A stretch of 64,000 nt of DNA from assembly GCF_018613755.1 (NCBI RefSeq), contig NZ_JAGGPP010000006.1:338557-402556 (forward strand), given 5' to 3'. Below, piece after piece: positions 33,126 to 43,532 of this stretch (position 1 is the first letter of the stretch; every line of letters starts with the position of its first letter). The DNA comes from Arthrobacter sp. ISL-72 (GTDB lineage: Bacteria; Actinomycetota; Actinomycetes; Actinomycetales; Micrococcaceae). Below the pieces are notes generated by a model that saw only the letters and a program-made list of their open reading frames with translations, was not told the DNA's origin and searched no databases. A program made the position numbers and the translations under genes.

Positions 33126-35105
33126 CTAGCCGCCGTAACGGGCCAGGGCTGCGGCGACCCATTCCCGGGCCGCCTCGGCCACATCCGCCGGCTCAAGGAT
33201 ACGCACTGCCCCGCCATGCTGGGCGACGAACATGGGCAGCCACGCGGTGCTGCCAAACCTGATTTCGGCCAGGAGCCCGCCACCGGGCAGCGGAGCTGTC
33301 CGTTCGGCGTAGTAGTCGTCAGCGAGCCCGAGGCCCTCCGGCGCAAGTTCCACCGTGACCAGGGCGTCGTCGTCGTTCGGGGTGAACAGTTTCACGGGGA
33401 AGCCCTCGGCGGGCCTCGCCGCTTCGGTTACGGTCCGGCCGTTCGCGGCCAGGCCCTCGATCCGGTCGAGACGGAAATTCCGGAGGCCGCGCGCACTGTG
33501 GCAGTACGCCTCGAAGTACCATGTGTTGTCGAGTGAGTAGAGCCGCAGCGGATCGACGTCCCGTTCGGACATGGAGTCGCGCTGGGCGGAAAAATACGTG
33601 AGGTGAAGTTGCATGCCGTCGGCGATCGCCTGCCGGATCGTTGCGAGATGAGCGGAATTCGCCGGACCCACCTCCGGACCGGCGATGGACCCTGCCTTCA
33701 GGCCCTCCTCCCCCGCGGCTGCCATCAGTTTCACCGTGACGGACTCCAGCGCACTCCCCTCGGCCAGCTCAGGCAGCCCGTTGAGGGTCTCCAGGCCCGT
33801 CAGCAGGGCGCAGGCCTCATCCACGGCGAAGCGGACGGGACGGGTGAGGTCGAGGTCCTGGGTGATGAAGACGTGGTCGTCCTCCCACTGGATGTCCAGG
33901 AGGTCATCCGGGTATCCCTCGGGCAGGCCGGAGCAGATCAGGATCAGCAGATCGTCTTCCAGCTCCTTCCGGGTCACGCCGAAGCTGGCCGCGACTTCGC
34001 TGATGTGCAGGCCCTGGTTGTGGACCAGGAACGGCACGAGCTGAAGCATCCTCTTGAGCTGGTCCTCGGACGTTCGCTTGCGCGCGCGCTTGGCCGGGAC
34101 GGACCCCGTAAAGTCGATGGCCGGAGCGGGTGACGCGGCAAAGTCCGCAGCCGCCTGCAGCCTTCGCCTGACGGCGGACACCAGTTCGGCCGGCTCCGCG
34201 ACCAGCGCGTTCGGCCCGTAGGACGCCAGTTCTTCGCCCAGCACCTCAGCGTCCCGGAAGGGGATGCTGAGCCGGTCCCAGCCGCCGTCGGGCGTGTTGC
34301 CGTTCGCTGTTCCGCTGGCGCGCTTGCGCAGGCCCAGCACCTTGCCCGGTGCAACATCCACCAAGGCCGTCTGTACCGGCAGTTCGGGCAGTGAATCCAG
34401 TTCCGTGCGGACGTTGAATCCGGCCGGAGGCGTGTAAGGGTCCTTCTCCAGGACGGTTACGGCGGACGTGAAGCGCGACAGGCGGAAGAAGCGCTTCGCG
34501 TCTCGCGCCCGGTCGAAGCCCACCAGGTACCACTGGCCAAAGCGGCTGCCCAGGCCCCACGGCTCAACAGTCCTGACTTCATCCCGGCCGGTGCTTCCTG
34601 CCAGGTAACGGAAGCTGACCGGATGCTGGGCATGCATCGCCGTGACCAGGTCTTCGAAGGCCTGGCCGGCGGGCTTGATCCGCGGCTGAACCTCCGGCGG
34701 CAATTCGGCTTCCACGAGTCCGCCCGCAGCCTGCAACTTGCGCATGGCGTTCTGCGCTGCCGACCCCAATGCCGCCTGCTCCCAGAGCTGTGCCGCCAGC
34801 ATGAGCACGGTGCATTCGGCGGACGTGAGACTGACGTCCGGCAGCCGGTTGGACTCCTTGCCGATGCGGTAGCGCGCGGTGGCCGGATCATCGGACCCCC
34901 AGCCGTGGTCCATGACTGTTTCGACCTCGAATCCGTACTGCCGGAGATCCTTCTTGTCCCGTTCGAACATCCGCCCGAAGGCAACCTCACTGCTGCTGGT
35001 GTCGTGATAGACCTTGTCGCGCAGTTCGCTGCGCCGCAGCCCGTAGCGGGTGTTCAGCAGCGCTATGAGCAGGTTCAGGAGGCGTTCTGTACGTGAGGCG
35101 GACAC
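33126..35105 (-). CDS. pafBC: PafBC, fused WYL-domain DNA-damage transcriptional activator
   Basis: A 659-residue natural fusion of PafB and PafC. Each half has an N-terminal winged helix (SASRTERLLNLLIALLNTRYGLRRSEL; QLKRMLQLVPFLVHNQGLHISEVAASF), a WYL domain (QWYLVGFDRARDAKRFFRLSR; TWYFEAYCHSARGLRNFRLDRI) and a C-terminal extension. In mycobacteria PafB and PafC form a heterodimer that activates LexA-independent DNA-damage genes. Fused versions are known in Arthrobacter. The GTG start is supported by TAACGT seven bases upstream (35113-35118). Confidence 0.93.
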   Translation of the reverse strand: MSASRTERLLNLLIALLNTRYGLRRSELRDKVYHDTSSSEVAFGRMFERDKKDLRQYGFEVETVMDHGWGSDDPATARYRIGKESNRLPDVSLTSAECTVLMLAAQLWEQAALGSAAQNAMRKLQAAGGLVEAELPPEVQPRIKPAGQAFEDLVTAMHAQHPVSFRYLAGSTGRDEVRTVEPWGLGSRFGQWYLVGFDRARDAKRFFRLSRFTSAVTVLEKDPYTPPAGFNVRTELDSLPELPVQTALVDVAPGKVLGLRKRASGTANGNTPDGGWDRLSIPFRDAEVLGEELASYGPNALVAEPAELVSAVRRRLQAAADFAASPAPAIDFTGSVPAKRARKRTSEDQLKRMLQLVPFLVHNQGLHISEVAASFGVTRKELEDDLLILICSGLPEGYPDDLLDIQWEDDHVFITQDLDLTRPVRFAVDEACALLTGLETLNGLPELAEGSALESVTVKLMAAAGEEGLKAGSIAGPEVGPANSAHLATIRQAIADGMQLHLTYFSAQRDSMSERDVDPLRLYSLDNTWYFEAYCHSARGLRNFRLDRIEGLAANGRTVTEAARPAEGFPVKLFTPNDDDALVTVELAPEGLGLADDYYAERTAPLPGGGLLAEIRFGSTAWLPMFVAQHGGAVRILEPADVAEAAREWVAAALARYGG

Positions 35106-35144
35106 CTTGGCTACGTTACTAAAGCCGCTGCGGCTTAACACCGA

Positions 35145-35191
35145 AAGCGCGGCAACAAACGGAAATTACCTTCCGATTTGTTACCGCGCTT
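35145..35191. terminator. Hairpin after the FKBP gene, upstream of pafBC
   Basis: Arms 35145-35164 and 35171-35191 pair over about 19 bases with a few wobbles and one bulge, around a six-base loop. On the minus strand it is followed by TTTCGGTGTT. It lies 39 bases past the stop of the minus-strand FKBP gene and before the pafBC promoter, so it probably separates the two units. Confidence 0.6.
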
Positions 35192-35229
35192 CCTGGAGCT
35201 TGTCCGGCTGTCGCCGGTCAGTCATCCGT

Positions 35230-35625
35230 TCAGCGGACTCCGACGAGGTCCACAACGAAGATCAGTGCTTCGTTAGGGCCGATTGCTCCGCCGGCACCGC
35301 GGGAACCGTAAGCGAGCTCCGAGGGGATCTCGAGACGGCGGCGGCCGCCGACCTTCATGCCCAGCAGGCCCTGGTCCCAGCCCTGGATGACCTGGCCCAC
35401 GCCAACCCGGAAGTCCAGCGGGGCACCGCGGCCCCAGGAGGCGTCAAACTCTTCGCCCGTGGACCATGCGACGCCGACGTAGTGGGTGGAGACGGTGTCG
35501 CCGGCCTTGGCCTCGGGTCCGTCACCTTCGATGAGGTCGGTGATGACCAGCTCGGTGGGAACCTCGCCTTCGGGGAAATCGATCTCCGGCTTCTGGCGGT
35601 CGAAATTGCGCTGTCCAAATGACAT
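35230..35625 (-). CDS. FKBP-type peptidyl-prolyl cis-trans isomerase, cytoplasmic
   Basis: A 131-residue single-domain FKBP. Recognisable elements are THYVGVAWSTGEEFDASWGRGAPLDF, VGQVIQGWDQGLLGMKVGGRRRLEIPSELAYG and the final strand ALIFVVDLVGV; the key aromatic Trp/Tyr of the pocket and the Asp in DASWG are present. It catalyses proline isomerisation and may act as a chaperone. No signal peptide is seen. AGGAG lies six bases before the ATG. The exported FKBP gene is just upstream on the same strand. Confidence 0.93.
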   Translation of the reverse strand: MSFGQRNFDRQKPEIDFPEGEVPTELVITDLIEGDGPEAKAGDTVSTHYVGVAWSTGEEFDASWGRGAPLDFRVGVGQVIQGWDQGLLGMKVGGRRRLEIPSELAYGSRGAGGAIGPNEALIFVVDLVGVR

Positions 35626-35676
35626 GGTTGCTCCTTTTTTTCTAGGTTTGGGTGGCGTGCTTGACGCCGGGTTTGC

Positions 35677-36609
35677 TTACTTGACGCCGAGGATGTCGAC
35701 GACGAACACCAGGTCGCCCTTGGCCTCGCCCTGGCCGGCATCACCGTAGGCGAGGTCCTTCGGGATGACCAGGAGGACGCGTGAGCCCACCGTCTTGCCG
35801 GCGAGGCCCTGCGTCCAGCCCTTGATGACGCCGGTGAGCGGGAAGCTGGCCTTTTCGCCGCGGTCGAAGCTGGAGTCGAACTTCGTGCCACCGTTGAGGG
35901 TGACGCCGACGTAGTTGACGGTCAAGGTGTCGCTTTCCTTGACAGCGGGGCCGGTGCCCTTGATCAGGTCCTGGGAGACAAGGGCCGTGGGCGCCTTGAC
36001 GCCCTCAACCGAGATCTCCGGGATTCCCTTGTCGTTTTCCTTGACGGTCGGCAGTCCCGCGGGCGGCGTGACTGTTTCGCCTTCCGGCTTGTCCAGCACC
36101 TTCGGCGCGTCCTTGGCGGACAGGACCTTGACCACAAGAAGCTGCGTGGGACCGGCCTCGGCGCCTTCCTGTGCGGCCTGGCCGGGAACGGCGAGGGCCA
36201 GCTGGGAGCCAATCTTTGCGCCCACAAAGGCGTTGTAGACCACGGCGTTGCCGGTCTTGAGGGCGTCGTTCAGCTCAAGGGGTTCAGGGTCCTTGGCGAA
36301 CGTGTCCTCGAGGGTGGAGCCGTCCTTGCCGCTGACCGCAAGGATCGAGATGTCAGCGACCTGGTTGGCCTTGAGGCGCTCTCCGTCACCCTCGGTAACC
36401 ACCTTGACAGTGGGTTCCTTTACATCGAGGGGTTTGTCGAATTCGACTCCGGGTGCCTTCTTGTCTCCGTTGTCCGTAAGCTTCAGAGAGTCGAGCTTGG
36501 CGGTCTCGCCAGCAGACTGACTGGTGGGCTCCGGGGCTGCAGGCGATCCGCCGCCGCAGCCGGTGATCAGCAGCAGTCCGGGAATGAGAATTGCTAGTAG
36601 TCGGCGCAC
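35677..36609 (-). CDS. FKBP-type PPIase lipoprotein, exported
   Basis: A 310-residue exported protein. The signal peptide (RRLLAILIPGLLLITGC) ends in the lipobox ITGC, followed by a Gly/Pro-rich linker. The first half (about 70-170) looks like a degenerate FKBP-like fold without the catalytic signature. The second half (about 205-310) is a canonical FKBP domain with VNYVGVTLNGGTKFDSSFDRG, GVIKGWTQGLAG and LAYGDAG. I start it at GTG 36609. It probably assists folding of secreted proteins at the outer face of the membrane. Confidence 0.9.
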   Translation of the reverse strand: MRRLLAILIPGLLLITGCGGGSPAAPEPTSQSAGETAKLDSLKLTDNGDKKAPGVEFDKPLDVKEPTVKVVTEGDGERLKANQVADISILAVSGKDGSTLEDTFAKDPEPLELNDALKTGNAVVYNAFVGAKIGSQLALAVPGQAAQEGAEAGPTQLLVVKVLSAKDAPKVLDKPEGETVTPPAGLPTVKENDKGIPEISVEGVKAPTALVSQDLIKGTGPAVKESDTLTVNYVGVTLNGGTKFDSSFDRGEKASFPLTGVIKGWTQGLAGKTVGSRVLLVIPKDLAYGDAGQGEAKGDLVFVVDILGVK

Positions 36610-36721
36610 GTAAGAACTTTCGTCGGGGCAAGATGGATGCGTTGGCGCCGGTGGTGCACGCGGCAACGCAGTCGGCGGCCGAATAAACGGCCCCATCCAG
36701 AATAGCGCCTGAAGCTGGATG

Positions 36722-38086
36722 TCAGCCCATAGAGTCCAGGAGGGCGTCGACGCGCTCATCCACGTTGCGGAACGGATCCTTGCACAGGATCGTCTGGTGG
36801 GCGCGGTCATTCAGCTTCAGATGCACCCAGTCCACGGTGTAGTCGCGGCCCAGTTCCTGGGCTCGCCGGACAAAATCACCGCGGAGTTTCGCCCGCGTTG
36901 TCTGTGGCGGCGCGTCCACGGCGTCCTTGACCGTGGTGTCATCCACCACCCGGCGGACTGCTCCCCTGGACTGCAGCAGATAATAGAGACCGCGCGACCG
37001 GGAAATGTCGTGGTACGTGAGGTCAAGCTGGGCGATCCTTGGTGAATCCAGGCCCAGGCCGTGCCGGTTCCGGTAACTGTCCATCAGCTTTTTCTTGATG
37101 GCCCAGTCGATCTCGGTCTCGATCGTGCTGGTGTTGCCGCTCTCAATGGCATCAAGGGTCCGTTCCCAGAGATCCAGGATGAGGGGCACATGGTGGTTGT
37201 GGGCACCGTTTTCGGCCACGAAGGACGTGACCTTGTTCAGGTATTCGCGCTGGATCTCCAGGGCCGTCAGCTGCCGGCCGTTGGCGAGCCGGATCAGCGC
37301 GCGTCCGCTGAGGTCGTGCGAGATTTCGCGGATGCTGCGGATCGGGTTCTCCATCCGCATGTCCCGCATGATCACGCCTGCCTCGATCATGCGGAGGATG
37401 AGGTCCACCGTGCCGATCTTCATCATGGCCGTCGTTTCGGACATGTTGGAATCGCCCACAATCACGTGGAGCCGGCGGTAGAACTCGGCATCCGCATGCG
37501 GTTCATCCCGCGTGTTGATGATGGGACGCGACCTGGTGGTCGCGGAGGAGACACCTTCCCAGATGTGGTCCGCGCGCTGGGAAAACGCAAAAGTAGCGCC
37601 GTGCGGAGTCTTGAGGATCTTGCCGGCTCCGGCGATGAGCTGGCGTGTCACCAGGAACGGAATCAGGATTTCGGCGAGCCGTGAAAATTCGCCGCGGCGC
37701 GGGATGAGGTAGTTCTCGTGGCTGCCGTACGAATTGCCTGCCGAGTCCGTGTTGTTCTTGAACAGGTACACGGTGCCGTTAAAGCCCTCCGCAGCCAGCC
37801 TTTCCTGTGCCTCGTCCACGAGGTCGTCCAGGATCAGTTCGCCGGCGCGGTCATGGGCGATCAGCTGTCCCAGATCGTCACATTCGGCCGTGGCGTACTC
37901 GGGATGCGAGCCGACGTCGAGGTACAGCCGCGAACCGTTGGTCAGGAATACGTTCGATGAGCGTCCCCAGCTGACCACCTTGCGGAAGAGGTAGCGTGCC
38001 ACCTCCTCCGGGGCGAGAGGACGCGAGTCGGGACTCGAATACGAGATGCCGAACTCGGTTTCGATGCCGAAAATTCGCTTATCCAT
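36722..38086 (-). CDS. pafA: PafA, Pup--protein ligase
   Basis: A 454-residue enzyme of the carboxylate-amine ligase (glutamine synthetase-like) superfamily. ATP/metal motifs: GIETEFGIS (about 7-15), [43 protein letters not shown] and RGLYYLL. It phosphorylates the C-terminal glutamate of Pup and joins it to substrate lysines. There is no Dop-type loop, which separates it from Dop. AGGAG is eight bases before the ATG. The stop of prcA is one base upstream of this start. Confidence 0.96.
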   Translation of the reverse strand: MDKRIFGIETEFGISYSSPDSRPLAPEEVARYLFRKVVSWGRSSNVFLTNGSRLYLDVGSHPEYATAECDDLGQLIAHDRAGELILDDLVDEAQERLAAEGFNGTVYLFKNNTDSAGNSYGSHENYLIPRRGEFSRLAEILIPFLVTRQLIAGAGKILKTPHGATFAFSQRADHIWEGVSSATTRSRPIINTRDEPHADAEFYRRLHVIVGDSNMSETTAMMKIGTVDLILRMIEAGVIMRDMRMENPIRSIREISHDLSGRALIRLANGRQLTALEIQREYLNKVTSFVAENGAHNHHVPLILDLWERTLDAIESGNTSTIETEIDWAIKKKLMDSYRNRHGLGLDSPRIAQLDLTYHDISRSRGLYYLLQSRGAVRRVVDDTTVKDAVDAPPQTTRAKLRGDFVRRAQELGRDYTVDWVHLKLNDRAHQTILCKDPFRNVDERVDALLDSMG

Positions 38087-38087
38087 T

Positions 38088-38795
38088 TCAGTTCTCCTCA
38101 GACAGCAGGGCGGCGATCTCGTCGTCGCCAAGGCGCCGGAAAGCCCGCCGGGATCCCCGGGTGCCTTCCGAACCGCGGTCCAGTACTGCCACTTCAAGTG
38201 CTGAAGCCGGCAGTTCGCCGGCTTCCTTATCGGTGACCAGCCCTTTCATTGCGAGCCTGATGGCACCGGCGAAGTTCAGTTCCCGCTGCCACCCGCCTTC
38301 CACGGTCTCGGCCACTTTATCGGCCTGGCCGCCCATCACAATGAATCCCTTTTCGTCAGCGATGGAACCGTCGAACGTCAGGCGGTACAGGTGGTCGTCA
38401 GCCTGGCTGCTTCCCACCTCCGCCACCGCGAGTTCCACTTCGAACGGTTTCTGTTCCGCCGTGAACACGGCACCGAGGCTTTGAGCGTAAACGCTGGCCA
38501 GTCCCCTGGCCGTGACGTCTTCCCGGTCGTACGAGTAGCCGCGGATGTCCGCGTACCGCACACCGGCTTGGCGGAGGCTCTCGAACTCGTTGTACTTCCC
38601 GACGGCGGCGAAGGCGATCTTGTCGTAGATTTCACCGATCTTGTGCAGCGACGGCGACGGATTCTCAGCAACCAGGGCAATACCTTCCTCGCAGCTGATC
38701 ACCACCACGGAGCGGCCCCGGGCAATTCCTTTCCGTGCGAAATCCGCACGGTCCTTCATCAGCTGTTCGGGCGACACATAAAACTGTTGAGTCAT
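38088..38795 (-). CDS. prcA: PrcA, 20S proteasome alpha subunit
   Basis: A 235-residue alpha-type Ntn fold subunit. It opens with [43 protein letters not shown], typical of actinobacterial alpha subunits, and the gate-forming N-terminus is intact. The C-terminus is charged ([12 protein letters not shown]). The subunit forms the outer rings that bind the HbYX-like tail of Mpa. GGAGG is six bases before the ATG; one base separates it from the prcB stop. Confidence 0.96.
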   Translation of the reverse strand: MTQQFYVSPEQLMKDRADFARKGIARGRSVVVISCEEGIALVAENPSPSLHKIGEIYDKIAFAAVGKYNEFESLRQAGVRYADIRGYSYDREDVTARGLASVYAQSLGAVFTAEQKPFEVELAVAEVGSSQADDHLYRLTFDGSIADEKGFIVMGGQADKVAETVEGGWQRELNFAGAIRLAMKGLVTDKEAGELPASALEVAVLDRGSEGTRGSRRAFRRLGDDEIAALLSEEN

Positions 38796-38796
38796 A

Positions 38797-39624
38797 TCAG
38801 GCCTCCCGCCGCGCTGAGGTTCTGGCCTCGATGATGGTCCCGGCTACCGCGGCCAGGTCATGGTCCGGTACCCGCCTGGCGCCGCTCCGGTCCACGGTGT
38901 AGACAACCGGCCACAGCTGCCGGACCGGGTCCGGTCCGCCCGTTGCCGAGTCGTCGTCCGCTGCGTCGTAGAGGGCTTCAACCGCTACGGCTACTGATTC
39001 TTCCCGGCTGAGTCCGGGCCGCCAGAGCTTCTTGAGTGATCCGCGGGCGAACACGGAACCCGAACCGACGGCGTGGTGTTCCTGTTCCTCGTACCGTCCC
39101 CCGGTGACATCGTAGGAAAACAGTCGGCCCACGCCTGCCGGCAGGTCGAATCCGGCGAACAGCGGCACCACGGCCAGGCCCTGCATGGCCATGGGCAGGT
39201 TGCCGCGGATCATGGCCCCGAGCCGGTTGGCCTTGCCTTCCAGGCTCAGCATGGTTGCCTCGATCTTTTCGTAGTGTTCCAGCTCTACCTGGAACAGCCG
39301 GGTGAGGTCGATGGCGATGCCTGCGGTGCCGGCGATTCCCAGCACCGAATACCGGTCGGCCGGAAAGACCTTCTCGATGTGCCTGCTGGCAATCACGTTC
39401 CCCATGGTGGCGCGGCGGTCACCGGCCATCAGGACACCGCCGTCGTAAGTCAGCGAAACGATGGTCGTGGCGTGGGGCGCCTGTAGCGGCTGTGAACCGG
39501 TGCCGGCAAGCGCTGCCGGGAACGGCTGATTGTAAGGAAGTAAACCCGGCCTGTTGCGTTGGAGGTGTTCAGTGAATGATGACGTCGCGTTGGCAGCTAC
39601 CTGGTTGGCTGTTGTGTCCTGCAC
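38797..39624 (-). CDS. prcB: PrcB, 20S proteasome beta subunit (catalytic)
   Basis: A 275-residue precursor. A propeptide of 52 residues precedes Thr53, the expected mature N-terminal nucleophile, in the segment [26 protein letters not shown]; Asp and Lys partners occupy the usual places (GDRR and the later EKVFPAD). The residue before the cleavage point is Ala rather than the more common Gly. Seven copies per ring form the peptidase chamber. The start is GTG with AAGGAG eight bases upstream. It is followed by prcA. Confidence 0.96.
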   Translation of the reverse strand: MQDTTANQVAANATSSFTEHLQRNRPGLLPYNQPFPAALAGTGSQPLQAPHATTIVSLTYDGGVLMAGDRRATMGNVIASRHIEKVFPADRYSVLGIAGTAGIAIDLTRLFQVELEHYEKIEATMLSLEGKANRLGAMIRGNLPMAMQGLAVVPLFAGFDLPAGVGRLFSYDVTGGRYEEQEHHAVGSGSVFARGSLKKLWRPGLSREESVAVAVEALYDAADDDSATGGPDPVRQLWPVVYTVDRSGARRVPDHDLAAVAGTIIEARTSARREA

Positions 39625-39709
39625 TGATGCACTCCTTCAACGTGGTGGGTCAACGTCTCTTCGGGCGTCGCGGCTGCCGTGCTCCATTCAGGCGATGGCA
39701 GCCTGGGCC

Positions 39710-39913
39710 TTACTGACCGCCCTTTTGGACGAAGGCCCGGACGAATTCTTCGGCGTTCGATTCGAGCACGCCGTCGATTTCATCCAGAAGGTCGTCCACA
39801 CCCTGGGTGGCTGCCGATGCCTGGGCGTCCCCGGATGCGGGCGGCGTTGCGGGGGCGTCGTCTTCGAATTCGCTGTCCCGTGACTGCGGCTGCTGCTGCT
39901 CCTGGCCTGCCAT
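39710..39913 (-). CDS. pup: Pup, prokaryotic ubiquitin-like protein
   Basis: A 67-residue, highly acidic, mostly disordered protein. The C-terminal half (VDDLLDEIDGVLESNAEEF) forms the helix that Mpa binds, and the end is KGGQ, so it must be deamidated to GGE by Dop before ligation. Lys64 is the only lysine. The N-terminus is Gln-rich. AAGGAG lies five bases before the ATG. It sits between dop and prcB as in mycobacteria. Confidence 0.97.
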   Translation of the reverse strand: MAGQEQQQPQSRDSEFEDDAPATPPASGDAQASAATQGVDDLLDEIDGVLESNAEEFVRAFVQKGGQ

Positions 39914-39998
39914 TTCCTTCTCCTTCTATCCGTCCCCGCTGTGAGAGGGGACATCCTGTAAGCCCATATTGCCACGCCTTAAGCCGCGGTGGGGTGCT

Positions 39999-41672
39999 TT
40001 ATGCCGGTGGCGGAGGCGGAGTTTGTCCCAGCAGTTCACCAAGGAATGATCCGGCGTCCTTGTGCCTGGCAAACAGGCCCCCGGTGAGGGCTTCCGTCCC
40101 CCTCAGGGGCTCGCGCGTGGGGACCCGTTGCAACCGTCCGTGGCCTGGGACGTCAAAGATGACCGAGTCCCAGCTGGCGCCGACCACGTCCTTGCTGAAG
40201 CTGCTCACGCAGCGGCCGCGGAAGTAGGCGCGGGTGTCCGACGGCGGTTCCGTCACCGCCCGCGCGATGGTTTCGTCGCCGACGATCCGCTCCATCCGGT
40301 CCCGGGCAAGCAAACGGTAATACAGACCCTTTTCCGGCCGAACGTCCGCCCACTGGAGGTCCACCAGGCCCAGCCGGGCGTCGTTCCATTCCAGCCCGTC
40401 CCGCTGCCGGTAACCCTCCAGCAGGGACAGCTTGGCCAGCCACTCCACCGAGGAGGCGGCGGCGGTCCGGCTGCTGTCGAGGTCCGTCAGCGTCGCCGCC
40501 CAGCGTTCCAGCAAGGCATGGGTGTGTCCGTCACCGTCCACGGCATCGCCCACCCCCGTGTCCTGGGCGAGCTTGGCGGCTGCCTCGTGGTACATCCATT
40601 GCAGGTCCAGCGCCCTCACCCGGCGGCCGTCGACAAGGCGGAGCGTGGCCGTCAGCGACGTGTCATGGCTGACGGCCTGCAGCGCAGCCACGGGCTCGTG
40701 CACTTCAATGCGCGGGGCCAGGCCGGCTTCAATCAGGCTGAGAACCATGGCCGTGGTCCCGAACTTCAGGTAGTTGGATGCCTGGCTGAGGTTCGCGTCC
40801 CCGATGATCACGTGCAGCCGGCGGTACTTGTCGGCCGTGGCGTGCGGCTCGTCGCGGGTGTTGATGATCGGCCGCCGGATGGTTGTTTCCAGGCCGACCT
40901 CAGCCTCGAAGAAATCAGCGCGCTGGCTGATCTGGTACCCCGGCCGGGAGTTGTCCTGGCCCAGCCCAACCCGGCCGGCACCGCACATGATCTGCCGCGT
41001 GATGAAAAACGGCGTCAGACCGCGGACGATGTCGCCGAAGGGCACCGCGCGGGGCATGAGGTAGTTCTCGTGCGAGCCGTAGGAGACCGATTTGTTGTCC
41101 GTGTTGTTCTTGTACAGGTTCACGGGCGGAAGCTGCGGATCCGCCGCCATCCTGCGAACCGCGGACAGTGCCACCACGTCGCCGGCAGCGTCCCACGCGA
41201 CGGCGGCGCGCGGATTGGTGACTTCCGGGCTCGAATACTCCGGATGCGCATGGTCCACGTAGAGGCGTGCACCGTTGCCCAGCACCATGTTCATCAGGAG
41301 CGAGCCGGTCTCGTCCTCGCCGTCCTGCTCCAGTTCCTCCCGCCCGTACGCCAGGGCCACGGCCTCGGCGTCCAGGACCGGGGGCTGGTCGGTCAGCTGG
41401 CTCGGATCCGCTTGGCTCCGCTCCAAGGTCCACCCGCGGGCATCGTGAAGGGGCTCCTCATCCGTGTAGTCCCAGCGTGTTTCCGCACCGCCGGCGGCGC
41501 GCTGGCGGGTCAGCTGCGCATAGGCCTGGATCACCCGGGCGGACATCATGGTGGCGTTGGCAGTGGGTGCCGACGGCGCGTGGATGCCGTACTCGGTTTC
41601 GGATCCCATGACCCGCATGACGCCGCCGGCGGGAAGCGGACCGCCGGGTGCGACTTCGCTGCGCGGCGTCAC
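39999..41672 (-). CDS. dop: Dop, deamidase and depupylase of Pup
   Basis: A 557-residue relative of PafA with motifs [10 protein letters not shown] (about 22-31), [49 protein letters not shown] and KGLYYRLL. The extra region near residues 60-85 ([18 protein letters not shown]) corresponds to the Dop-specific loop. It converts the Pup C-terminal Gln to Glu and also removes Pup from substrates. The GTG start overlaps the mpa stop by four bases (GTGA), so translation is coupled. A proline tail ends the protein. Confidence 0.95.
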   Translation of the reverse strand: MTPRSEVAPGGPLPAGGVMRVMGSETEYGIHAPSAPTANATMMSARVIQAYAQLTRQRAAGGAETRWDYTDEEPLHDARGWTLERSQADPSQLTDQPPVLDAEAVALAYGREELEQDGEDETGSLLMNMVLGNGARLYVDHAHPEYSSPEVTNPRAAVAWDAAGDVVALSAVRRMAADPQLPPVNLYKNNTDNKSVSYGSHENYLMPRAVPFGDIVRGLTPFFITRQIMCGAGRVGLGQDNSRPGYQISQRADFFEAEVGLETTIRRPIINTRDEPHATADKYRRLHVIIGDANLSQASNYLKFGTTAMVLSLIEAGLAPRIEVHEPVAALQAVSHDTSLTATLRLVDGRRVRALDLQWMYHEAAAKLAQDTGVGDAVDGDGHTHALLERWAATLTDLDSSRTAAASSVEWLAKLSLLEGYRQRDGLEWNDARLGLVDLQWADVRPEKGLYYRLLARDRMERIVGDETIARAVTEPPSDTRAYFRGRCVSSFSKDVVGASWDSVIFDVPGHGRLQRVPTREPLRGTEALTGGLFARHKDAGSFLGELLGQTPPPPPA

Positions 41673-43450
41673 AGGTACTGGCCCGTGTTGGGCATTGTCT
41701 CGATGGACTTCCCGGGTTCCTGCCCTGCCTTGCCCTGCACAATCGTGCGGATGTACGTGATGCGTTCGCCTTTCTTGCCGGAAATGCGGGCCCAGTCATC
41801 GGGATTGGTGGTGTTGGGCATGTCCTCGTGTTCGCGGAACTCATCCACGACCGCCCGCAGCAGGTGGTCGATCCGAATCCCCTTTTGCTGCGTGGTCAGG
41901 AGGTCCTTGATGGCGTACTTCTTGGCACGGTCCACCACGTTCTGCACCACAGCGCCGGAGTTGAAGTCCTTGAAGTACAGCATCTCGGTGTCCCCGTTGG
42001 CGTAGGTCACTTCGAGGTACTCGTTGGATTTCTCGGTGGAGTACATCGCCTCAACGGTGCGCTGGATCATGGCGTCGACCGTCGCCTGCACGTCGCCGCC
42101 GTGTTCCGCGAGATCGGACTCGTGGAACGGGAGGTCCGTGGTGATGTACTTGTAGAAGATATCGGCCGCGGCCTCTGCATCCGGCCGCTGGATCTTTACC
42201 TTGACGTCCAGCCGGCCCGGGCGCAGGATGGCCGGGTCAATCATGTCCTCGCGGTTTGACGCGCCAATGACTATGACGTTATCCAGGCGCTCAACGCCGT
42301 CGATCTCGCTGAGGAGCTGGGGCACGATGGTCGTTTCGACGTCGGAGGAGATGCCGGTGCCGCGGGTGCGGAACAGCGAATCCATTTCGTCAAAGAACAC
42401 CACAACGGGGCTGCCGTCAGAGGCCTTTTCGCGTGCCCGCGAGAAGATCAGGCGGATGTGCCGCTCCGTCTCGCCGACGTACTTGTCCAGGAGCTCGGGG
42501 CCCTTGATGTTCAGGAAGTAGCTCTTCAGGTCAATGTTTCCGGTGCGCTCCGCGGCGCGGGCAGCCAGGGAATTGGCCACCGCCTTGGCGATCAGCGTCT
42601 TGCCGCAGCCCGGCGGGCCGTAGAGCAGGATGCCCTTGGGCGCTTTGAGGCCGTGTTCGCGGTAGAGGTCGGGGTGCAGGAACGGGAGCTCCACGGCATC
42701 CCTGATCTGTTCAATCTGCGGACCGAGGCCACCGATGTCCTCATAGGTGATGTCCGGGACCTCTTCGAGAACCAGGTTCTCCACCTCGGAGCGCGGAATC
42801 TTCTCCAGGGCATAGCCGGTTCGCGAGTCGATGGAGAGGGCATCGCCCACGCGGAGCTTCTCCGACATCAGGGCTCCCGAGAGCCGGATGACGCGTTCCT
42901 CGTCCGCGCGCCCCACTACCAGGACCCGGTCAGCGCCCAGCATTTCCTTGAGCGTGACGAGTTCCCCCGCGCGCTCGTAGCCGAGCCCCGCCACCACCAG
43001 CAGTGCCTCGTTGAGGAGCACTTCCTGCCCCACGGCAAGCTGGCTCATATTCACCAGCGGGCTCACTCCAACGCGCATCTTGCGGCCGGCGTTGAAGATG
43101 TCCACCGACTCTTCCGTGGCTGCCTGCCCGCTGTTGCCGGCGCTGGGTTGCCGTTTGGGGTTCAGCTGCAGAATCGTGCCAAAGCTGTAGGGTGGCTGGC
43201 CCTCCTGATCCAAGGCGTTCTTGAGACGCAGGATTTCCGCCTTGGCGGTTTCCAGCATGCCCACAAGCTTCGAATTGTTCTGCGTCGCGGCGGCAAGCTG
43301 GCGGTCAATGTGCCGCAGTTTGTCCCGGAGGATGTTCACCTGCCGGTCCGCAACGGAGAGTTCGTTGGCCACGTACCGTGCGTTCTCAGGTTCCACTGCC
43401 CCTGCAGCCTCGTCCGGTGTCCGTGAGGAGTCGTTGTTCGGAGTGTCCAT
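41669..43450 (-). CDS. mpa: Mpa/ARC, proteasomal AAA+ unfoldase
   Basis: A 593-residue hexameric ATPase. An N-terminal coiled coil (about 27-80) binds Pup, two OB folds follow (about 90-220), then the AAA+ module with Walker A GPPGCGKT (278-285), Walker B FFDE (352-355) and the [15 protein letters not shown] sensor region. The C-terminus GQYL carries the penultimate Tyr needed to open the 20S gate. It pulls pupylated substrates into PrcBA. Called Mpa in mycobacteria and ARC in other actinobacteria. Confidence 0.96.
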   Translation of the reverse strand: MDTPNNDSSRTPDEAAGAVEPENARYVANELSVADRQVNILRDKLRHIDRQLAAATQNNSKLVGMLETAKAEILRLKNALDQEGQPPYSFGTILQLNPKRQPSAGNSGQAATEESVDIFNAGRKMRVGVSPLVNMSQLAVGQEVLLNEALLVVAGLGYERAGELVTLKEMLGADRVLVVGRADEERVIRLSGALMSEKLRVGDALSIDSRTGYALEKIPRSEVENLVLEEVPDITYEDIGGLGPQIEQIRDAVELPFLHPDLYREHGLKAPKGILLYGPPGCGKTLIAKAVANSLAARAAERTGNIDLKSYFLNIKGPELLDKYVGETERHIRLIFSRAREKASDGSPVVVFFDEMDSLFRTRGTGISSDVETTIVPQLLSEIDGVERLDNVIVIGASNREDMIDPAILRPGRLDVKVKIQRPDAEAAADIFYKYITTDLPFHESDLAEHGGDVQATVDAMIQRTVEAMYSTEKSNEYLEVTYANGDTEMLYFKDFNSGAVVQNVVDRAKKYAIKDLLTTQQKGIRIDHLLRAVVDEFREHEDMPNTTNPDDWARISGKKGERITYIRTIVQGKAGQEPGKSIETMPNTGQYL

Positions 43451-43532
43451 GATCCATCAGCCCCTTCCTGCGCTTCTATTAAGACCATAGCCCCAAGAAG
43501 CCGGGTACTGCTGGAGACATCCGAAATACGGA

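Noticed and set aside
35106..35141. A longer PafBC start at 35141
   Set aside because: The extra 12 residues precede the conserved SASRTERLL start, and the GTG at 35105 has a -10 box at the typical distance.
40062..42005. A 647-codon open frame on the plus strand opposite dop and the end of mpa
   Set aside because: Its sequence has no family resemblance and mirrors the codon structure of two well-identified genes. Long antisense frames are expected in high-GC DNA.
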